Assembly (NCBI GenBank): GCA_046719255.1
Contig: JBDNDG010000144.1
Coordinates: forward strand, 1-10,465
Direction: 5' to 3'
Origin: JACAEO01 sp046719255
GTDB lineage: Bacteria > Chloroflexota > Chloroflexia > Chloroflexales > Chloroflexaceae
DNA: 10,465 bases
The stretch's first letter is position 1; every line of letters starts with the position of its first letter. This document shows positions 6,626 through 10,465 of this stretch, one piece after another. A program made the position numbers and the translations under genes. The notes under the pieces were generated by a model, which ran no database searches, was not told the origin of the DNA, and saw only the letters and a list, made by a program, of their open reading frames with translations.

Positions 6626-6731
6626 CCTGACGTGAACATAGCCCGCGCGCGGGAGGGTCTGGGAGGGCTGCGCCCTCCCAGGAATCACCCCACCAGCGGG
6701 GAGGGTCTGGGAGGGCTGCGCCCTCCCAGGA
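6626..6731. repeat. GC-rich hairpin element, copy A (two hairpin units)
   Basis: The block begins CTGACGTGAACATAG, then the 12-bp palindrome CCCGCGCGCGGG (6642-6653). It then has two near-identical hairpin units 48 bp apart. Each has a 9-bp stem, TGGGAGGGC and GCCCTCCCA, closed by a TGC loop (6660-6680 and 6708-6728). The same element, with one hairpin, follows the first peptidase gene at 8625-8695. A run of six T (6736-6741) lies 7 nt past the second stem, but no plus-strand gene reads into it, so I do not call a terminator. It sits in the divergent kinase/peptidase spacer, just beyond the kinase -10. Confidence 0.8.
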
Positions 6732-6749
6732 ATAGTTTTTTAACCTGGC

Positions 6750-6764
6750 GTTGTGCGGCGCAGC
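6750..6764. repeat. GTTGTGCGGCGCAGC, second shared block of the spacer repeat
   Basis: This 15-base string occurs identically at 8703-8717. In both places it lies 22-24 bp beyond the last GCCCTCCCA arm, so it belongs to the same repeated spacer even though the bases in between differ. It contains the small palindrome TGCGGCGCA. Confidence 0.65.
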
Positions 6765-6779
6765 GGCACATCACTGCAT

Positions 6780-6788
6780 TGGTATAAT
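6780..6788 (+). promoter_or_regulatory. Extended -10 promoter of the first oligoendopeptidase gene
   Basis: TGGTATAAT is a perfect extended -10: TGG at 6780-6782 and TATAAT at 6783-6788. Transcription would begin near 6795, giving a 5' leader of about 37 nt before the ATG at 6832. There is no recognisable -35 at 16-18 bp, which fits the extended type. Confidence 0.6.
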
Positions 6789-6811
6789 GCACCCATTGTG
6801 CATCTTTAACA

Positions 6812-6831
6812 ATCCTGCGAAAGGATCTCTG
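6812..6831 (+). promoter_or_regulatory. Shine-Dalgarno site within a small hairpin
   Basis: AAGGA (6821-6825) stands 6 nt before ATG 6832 and fixes that start against longer upstream readings of the frame (6751, 6787), which would lie before or at the promoter. ATCCT (6812-6816) can pair with AGGAT (6822-6826) around GCGAA, which would cover the ribosome-binding site. With only 5 bp, partial masking is the most one could expect. Confidence 0.5.
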
Positions 6832-8634
6832 ATGATCGTGACGCTCGCTGAACGTGCCGAGGTGTCTGTGGAATATACCTGGGATCGCGCCAGCATCTAC
6901 CCTGACCAGGCCGCCTGGGAGGCGGATGCGCACGCCTTTGAGGCGAAACTGGACACGGTGACCGATTACCGTGGGCGCCTGGGTGAGACGCCGGAGCTGC
7001 TGCTCGCCTGGCTGCGTCTCGCCGACGCCTTGCGAGTGGTGATGGGCCGGCTCTTTGTCTACGCGCATATGCGCTTCGATGAGGATACAACCAACCAGGC
7101 GGCAGCGGCGCTGCGCGAGCGCGCCATCAGCCTCTACGCGCGCCTGGGCGCGGCCACCGCCTTCGCCGAACCGGAGTTACTGGCGTTGAGTCGTGAGCGG
7201 CTGGAGGCGCTGATGGCCGCCGAGCCGGAGCTGGCCCTCTATCGGCACTACTTCGACAACCTGCACCGCCGCGTGGCCCACGTCTGCCCGGCGGAGATCG
7301 AGCAGATCCTGGCCCGTGCGGGCGAGCCCCTTAGCGCGTCCTACAGCGCCTATCTGATGCTGGCGGAAAGCGACCTGCGCTTCGCCGCCGCCGAGGACAG
7401 CGCCGGGGTGCCGCACGAAGTGGCGCCCGGTACCATCGAGGAGTTGTTGCAGAGCCCCGACCGGACCCTGCGTCGGCGCGCCTGGGAGCATTTCCGGGAC
7501 GGCTTTCTGACCTTCAAGAACACCTTCGGCGCGATCTACGCCGGGAGCGTCAAGGCTGACGTGTTCCTGGCTCGCGCCCGGGGCTATGCCGACACGCTGA
7601 GCGCAAGGCTGGACCACGACAATCTCCCCCGGGCGGTGTACGATAACGTCATCGCCGCCTGCAACCGTCACCTGCCGCTCTGGCACCGCTACTGGGACAT
7701 TCGGTGGCGCGCGCTGGGGCTGGAGGTGATGGAGCCGTGCGACATCTTCGCGCCGCTTGCGCCGCCGTACCAGGTGCCATACGAGCGCGCGGTTGAGCTG
7801 GTCTGCGCCAGCGTTGAACCTTTGGGGGCCGAGTATGCGGCGGCGGCGCGGGCCGGGTTGACCCACGAGCGCTGGGTGGATGTCTACCCCAACCGGGGCA
7901 AGACCAGCGGCGCCTATTCCTCTGGCAGCTACGACACGCGCCCCTTCATTTTGCTCAACTACGACGGCACCCTCAGCGGTGTCAGCACCCTGGCTCACGA
8001 ACTGGGCCACTCGATGCACTCCTGGCTGACCAACCGCGCCCAGCCGCCCGTCTACGCCGATTACTCGACCTTCGTGGCCGAAGTGGCCTCGAATTTTAAC
8101 CAGGCCCTGCTGCGAAGCTACCTGCTCGCCCAGAAGCCCGCGCGAGAGGTGGAAATCGCCATCATCGAGGAAGCGATGAGCAACTTTCACCGCTATCTGT
8201 TCCTGATGCCGATCCTCTCCCAGTTCGAGCAGCAGGTTCACGCATGGGTAGAGGCGGGCGAGCCAGTGACCGCCGACAGCATGATTGACCTGCTGGCGGG
8301 CTTGTTCGAGCGCGGATACGGGCCGGCGGTGCGGGTCGAGCCGGCACGAAACGGTATTACCTGGGCCCAGTTTCCGCACCTGTACAGCGCCTTCTATGTC
8401 TTCCAGTACGCCTCGGGCATCGCCGCGGCCAACGCCCTGGCCGACCGGGTGCTCCAGGGCGAGCCTGGCGCCGCCGAACGGTACCTGGACTGTCTCCGCG
8501 CAGGTGGCTCGCGCTACCCACTGGAGACCCTGGCCCTGGCGGGGATCGACATGCGCGCGCCTGAGCCCCTGGAGCGCGCCTTTGCGGTCTTGAAGCGCTT
8601 TGTGGATCGCCTGGAGGGTTTACTGCTGATGTGA
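6832..8634 (+). CDS. M3B-family oligoendopeptidase F (first copy)
   Basis: This 600-residue zinc metallopeptidase belongs to the PepF group of family M3 and probably cleaves short peptides in the cytoplasm. The N-terminal helical domain starts at VEYTWDRASIYPDQAAWEAD. The catalytic half has GKTSGAYSSGSYDTRPFILL just before the zinc site HELGH (His389, Glu390, His393), with the third ligand Glu417 in FVAEVAS 24 residues on. Near the C-terminus are WAQFPHLYSAFYVFQYASG, with the His/Tyr that stabilise the transition state in this family, and LRAGGSRYP. Length is that of a complete PepF. No signal peptide is present. The ATG is set by AAGGA 6 nt upstream, and an extended -10 lies at 6780. The TGA stop is the first triplet of the repeat element at 8632. 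A paralogue follows in the same direction. The symbol pepF would fit, but orthology to the lactococcal enzyme is not shown. Confidence 0.95.
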   Translation: MIVTLAERAEVSVEYTWDRASIYPDQAAWEADAHAFEAKLDTVTDYRGRLGETPELLLAWLRLADALRVVMGRLFVYAHMRFDEDTTNQAAAALRERAISLYARLGAATAFAEPELLALSRERLEALMAAEPELALYRHYFDNLHRRVAHVCPAEIEQILARAGEPLSASYSAYLMLAESDLRFAAAEDSAGVPHEVAPGTIEELLQSPDRTLRRRAWEHFRDGFLTFKNTFGAIYAGSVKADVFLARARGYADTLSARLDHDNLPRAVYDNVIAACNRHLPLWHRYWDIRWRALGLEVMEPCDIFAPLAPPYQVPYERAVELVCASVEPLGAEYAAAARAGLTHERWVDVYPNRGKTSGAYSSGSYDTRPFILLNYDGTLSGVSTLAHELGHSMHSWLTNRAQPPVYADYSTFVAEVASNFNQALLRSYLLAQKPAREVEIAIIEEAMSNFHRYLFLMPILSQFEQQVHAWVEAGEPVTADSMIDLLAGLFERGYGPAVRVEPARNGITWAQFPHLYSAFYVFQYASGIAAANALADRVLQGEPGAAERYLDCLRAGGSRYPLETLALAGIDMRAPEPLERAFAVLKRFVDRLEGLLLM

Positions 8635-8695
8635 ACATAGCCCGCGCGCGGGAGGGTTTGGGAGGGCTACGCCCTCCCAGGAATAGGTATGTTCA
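8625..8695. repeat. GC-rich hairpin element, copy B, with inverted ends
   Basis: It matches copy A at 6626 from CTGATGTGAACATAG through the palindrome CCCGCGCGCGGG (8641-8652) and one hairpin, TGGGAGGGC-TAC-GCCCTCCCA (8659-8679). Its ends are 8-bp inverted repeats: TGAACATA at 8632-8639 and TATGTTCA at 8688-8695. The 64-bp core thus looks like a REP- or MITE-like unit. The first TGA is also the stop codon of the peptidase gene. The hairpin may attenuate transcription past that gene, but no T-run follows, so a terminator is not claimed. Confidence 0.75.
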
Positions 8696-8702
8696 TGCTG
8701 GT

Positions 8703-8717
8703 GTTGTGCGGCGCAGC
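8703..8717. repeat. GTTGTGCGGCGCAGC, second copy
   Basis: Identical to 6750-6764 and placed at a similar distance from the preceding hairpin. It shows that the similarity between the two spacers extends beyond the hairpin element. Confidence 0.65.
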
Positions 8718-8742
8718 CGCATGGGCGCCTGACATGAGCCTA

Positions 8743-8898
8743 TGGGGAAACCGGGTTTCCCCATTCCCCCGCCCACGGGGCGGCAGGCTCTTCCCACAGG
8801 GAGGGGCGTGGGGAACCCCGGTTGCCCCATCCCCCAACCGGTGGTGGGGGCGCCAGGCGCCCCAGCAGGGAGGGGCGTGGGGAACCCCGGTTGCCCCA
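8743..8898. repeat. Array of three GC-rich hairpins, 66-69 bp period
   Basis: Three 21-base hairpins start at 8743, 8809 and 8878. The first is perfect: TGGGGAAAC, loop CGG, GTTTCCCCA. The other two are identical to each other: TGGGGAACC, CC, GGTT, a bulged G, CCCCA. Units 2 and 3 are each preceded by CAGGGAGGGGCG (8798-8808 region and 8866-8877). The linkers hold further stems: CGCCC-ACG-GGGCG near 8770-8782 and GGGGCG-CCAGG-CGCCCC near 8847-8863. Translated frames here (MGQPGFPTPLP repeats on the minus strand) are repeat artefacts. The array fills most of the gap between the two peptidase genes. Confidence 0.8.
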
Positions 8899-8944
8899 CA
8901 TGCTTATGTTTGAGACCAGGTCTTATTGAGGGAGATCATAACTC

Positions 8945-10465
8945 ATGACAACTGCAACGCAGAAAGTACCAACGCGCGCCGAGGCGCCGGTCGAGTTTAC
9001 CTGGGATCTGAGCGTGGTGTTCCCCGACGTAGCCGCCTGGGAGCAGGAGCTGGCGGCGGTGGAGGAACAGGCGGGCCAGCTTGCGGCCCTGCAGGGCACG
9101 CCGGGTCAGGGGCCCGAGCACCTCCTGCGGGTGTTGACCTTGCGCGACGAAGTGGCCCGGCGGCTCTACGCCCTCTACATCTATGCCTCGCACCGCAAGG
9201 ACTCCGACGCCACCGATCCGGTCGGGCAAGCCCTGCAAGAGCGCGCCGGCTCCTTCGCCGCGCGCGTCGCCGCAGCCATGGCCTTCATTGAGCCGGAAAT
9301 CCTCAGTGTGCCCGAGGCGACGCTCGACCAGTGGCTGCGCGAGACCCCGGCGTTGCAGCTCTACCGCTACGAGCTGGAGAAGCTCAACCGGCGGCGGGCG
9401 CACGTCCGCTCGGCGGAGGTCGAGCACGTGCTGGCGCAGTTCAGCGACATCACCCGGGCACCCTACGAGACCTTCGAGATGCTGATTGACTCGGACCTGA
9501 GTTTTCCGAGCATCACCGATGAGCAGGGCAACGCGGTGCAACTCTCCCACGCGCGCTACCGCCGCTTCATCGAGAGCCCCGACCGGCGGGTGCGTCGTGA
9601 CGCGTTCAAGGGCTATTTTGGCGCCTTCCGGCCCTTCCGCAACACGATTGCCACTACCCTGGGCGCGGCTATTCGCACCCATGTGATCGAGGCGCGCATG
9701 CGCGCCTACGCCTCGGCGCTGGAGGCCGCCCTGGCGCCCAACGAGATCCCCCTGGAGGTGTACCACAACCTGATCGCCACGGTTGAGGCCAACCTCGACA
9801 AGAACTACCGCTACATGGAGGTGCGCAAGCGGCTGATGGGCCTCGACGAGTTACGGGTCTACGACCTGTATGCCCAGCCTGTGCCCGATGTCGCCATCAC
9901 GGTGCCCTACCCGGAGGCCACGGCGCTAATGGAGGCAGCGTTTGCGCCGCTCGGCCCGGAGTACGCCGAAGCGCTGCGGCAGACCTTCAGCAGTCGCTGG
10001 ATCGACGTGTATGAAAACGTCGGCAAGCGCAGCGGCGCCTACAGCGGTGGCGCCTACTCCACTCCGCCCTACATTCTGCTCAACTACCAGAATCAGCTGG
10101 ACGACGCCTTCACCCTGGCCCACGAGCTGGGCCACTCGATGCACTCCTTCTTCACGCGCAAGAGCCAGCCCTTCGTCTACGGCAACTACACCATCTTTGT
10201 GGCCGAGGTAGCCTCGACCCTGAATGAGGCGCTGCTCACCGACTATCTGCTCAAGCACCGCGACGACGAGGCCCTGCGCCGCCGCCTGCTGGTGCAGCAG
10301 ATTGAGGACATCCGGCGAACGATTATTCGCCAGACAATGTTCGCCAGCTTCGAGCTGATGATGCACGAACTGGTCGAGGCGGGCGAGCCATTGACGAGCG
10401 AGAGCCTGACAGCGCGCTACTACGACCTGGTGGCGAAGTATCACGGGCCGGCGGTGACGCTCGAT
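8945..10465 (+). CDS. M3B-family oligoendopeptidase F (second copy, runs off the right edge)
   Basis: A frame of 507 codons from ATG 8945 stays open to the window end. It begins MTTATQKVPTRAEAPVEFTW, aligning from VEFTWD with the start of the first copy. Before the zinc site is GKRSGAYSGGAYSTPPYILL, then HELGH (His393, Glu394, His397) and the third ligand Glu421 in FVAEVAS. The visible part ends at KYHGPAVTLD. About 90 residues of a usual 600-residue PepF, including the His/Tyr transition-state segment, therefore lie outside. Activity and substrate should resemble those of the first copy (short peptides, cytoplasm). GGAG lies 10 nt before the ATG, a slightly long spacing. The two proteins are near-identical around the zinc site but clearly diverged in the N-terminal half, so the duplication is old or the genes joined secondarily. 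No strong promoter is visible in 8899-8944. Confidence 0.93.
   Translation, partial: MTTATQKVPTRAEAPVEFTWDLSVVFPDVAAWEQELAAVEEQAGQLAALQGTPGQGPEHLLRVLTLRDEVARRLYALYIYASHRKDSDATDPVGQALQERAGSFAARVAAAMAFIEPEILSVPEATLDQWLRETPALQLYRYELEKLNRRRAHVRSAEVEHVLAQFSDITRAPYETFEMLIDSDLSFPSITDEQGNAVQLSHARYRRFIESPDRRVRRDAFKGYFGAFRPFRNTIATTLGAAIRTHVIEARMRAYASALEAALAPNEIPLEVYHNLIATVEANLDKNYRYMEVRKRLMGLDELRVYDLYAQPVPDVAITVPYPEATALMEAAFAPLGPEYAEALRQTFSSRWIDVYENVGKRSGAYSGGAYSTPPYILLNYQNQLDDAFTLAHELGHSMHSFFTRKSQPFVYGNYTIFVAEVASTLNEALLTDYLLKHRDDEALRRRLLVQQIEDIRRTIIRQTMFASFELMMHELVEAGEPLTSESLTARYYDLVAKYHGPAVTLD

Noticed and set aside
6651..6745. Intrinsic terminator from the GGGAGGGC hairpin and following T6
   Set aside because: No plus-strand gene ends upstream, and the T-run starts 7 nt past the stem. 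On the minus strand no T-run follows the hairpin.
5738..6787. 349-codon plus-strand frame opposite the kinase
   Set aside because: Low-complexity Gly/Ala composition. It crosses the kinase start and then the hairpin repeats, which no real gene would be expected to do.
6751..6831. Longer N-terminus for the first peptidase
   Set aside because: The added 27 residues would begin within the repeat, upstream of the extended -10 promoter, and lack a ribosome-binding site. ATG 6832 has AAGGA at 6 nt and starts near the conserved VEYTWD segment.
7177..8379. 400-codon minus-strand frame opposite the first peptidase
   Set aside because: It is a GC-bias shadow: valine/glutamine/arginine-rich nonsense lying across the zinc-site region of a clear M3 peptidase.
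8743..8898. CRISPR array
   Set aside because: Only three units, with strongly palindromic repeats and linkers that are themselves related and structured. There are no unique spacers and no cas genes.
8693..8948. Small Gly/Pro-rich proteins (MGQPGFPTPLP repeats)
   Set aside because: They exist only because the hairpin array translates repetitively in several frames on both strands.
8936..9766. 276-codon minus-strand frame opposite the second peptidase
   Set aside because: The plus strand encodes a full PepF-type sequence with HELGH in one unbroken frame to the window end. The minus frame has no recognisable motif.
1..10465. A new defence, secretion or biosynthetic system
   Set aside because: The intact genes belong to known housekeeping or carbohydrate families, and neighbours do not form a conserved-looking cassette. 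No tRNA, rRNA, integrase or transposase gene was seen.

Overview
The window looks like chromosome from a GC-rich, filamentous-phototroph-type member of the Chloroflexota (Roseiflexus/Chloroflexus relatives). That placement is an inference. It rests on the gene set (two M3-family oligoendopeptidases in tandem, a GxxExxY protein, a large GH35 galactosidase), the strong GC bias, the GC-rich hairpin repeats between genes, and short degenerate heptamer repeats that I associate with this phylum. No marker gene is present to prove it.

Layout. Left block (1-3003, minus strand): the 5' part of a family 2 glycosyltransferase, overlapped by the stop codon of a roughly 910-residue GH35 beta-galactosidase. 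They form one transcription unit for carbohydrate work. Middle block (about 3020-5040): gene-poor and apparently eroded. It holds an extended -10 element for the galactosidase, a heptamer repeat, a frameshifted relic of a protein resembling the N-terminus of NotI-like restriction endonucleases, a 20-bp palindrome, a 69-residue two-helix membrane protein, a stretch with an in-frame duplicated segment, an intact GxxExxY protein (PD-(D/E)XK fold), and a second frameshifted relic. Right block (5042-10465): a glycerol-kinase-like FGGY kinase on the minus strand, diverging from two consecutive plus-strand M3B oligoendopeptidase F genes. The second of these runs off the window.

How the parts relate. 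Both zinc peptidases keep HEXXH and the downstream glutamate and probably degrade short peptides in the cytoplasm. The kinase and the galactosidase are plausible carbohydrate-catabolism genes, but nothing in the sequence ties them into one pathway. The gaps before the two peptidase genes (308 and 310 bp) share the same GC-rich hairpin element. In the gap between the peptidases the element begins exactly at the stop codon of the first gene. A second, unrelated array of three GC hairpins with a period of 66-69 bp follows in that gap.

I do not see a convincing new multi-gene biological system. The most distinctive signals are the intergenic repeat elements and the two gene relics.
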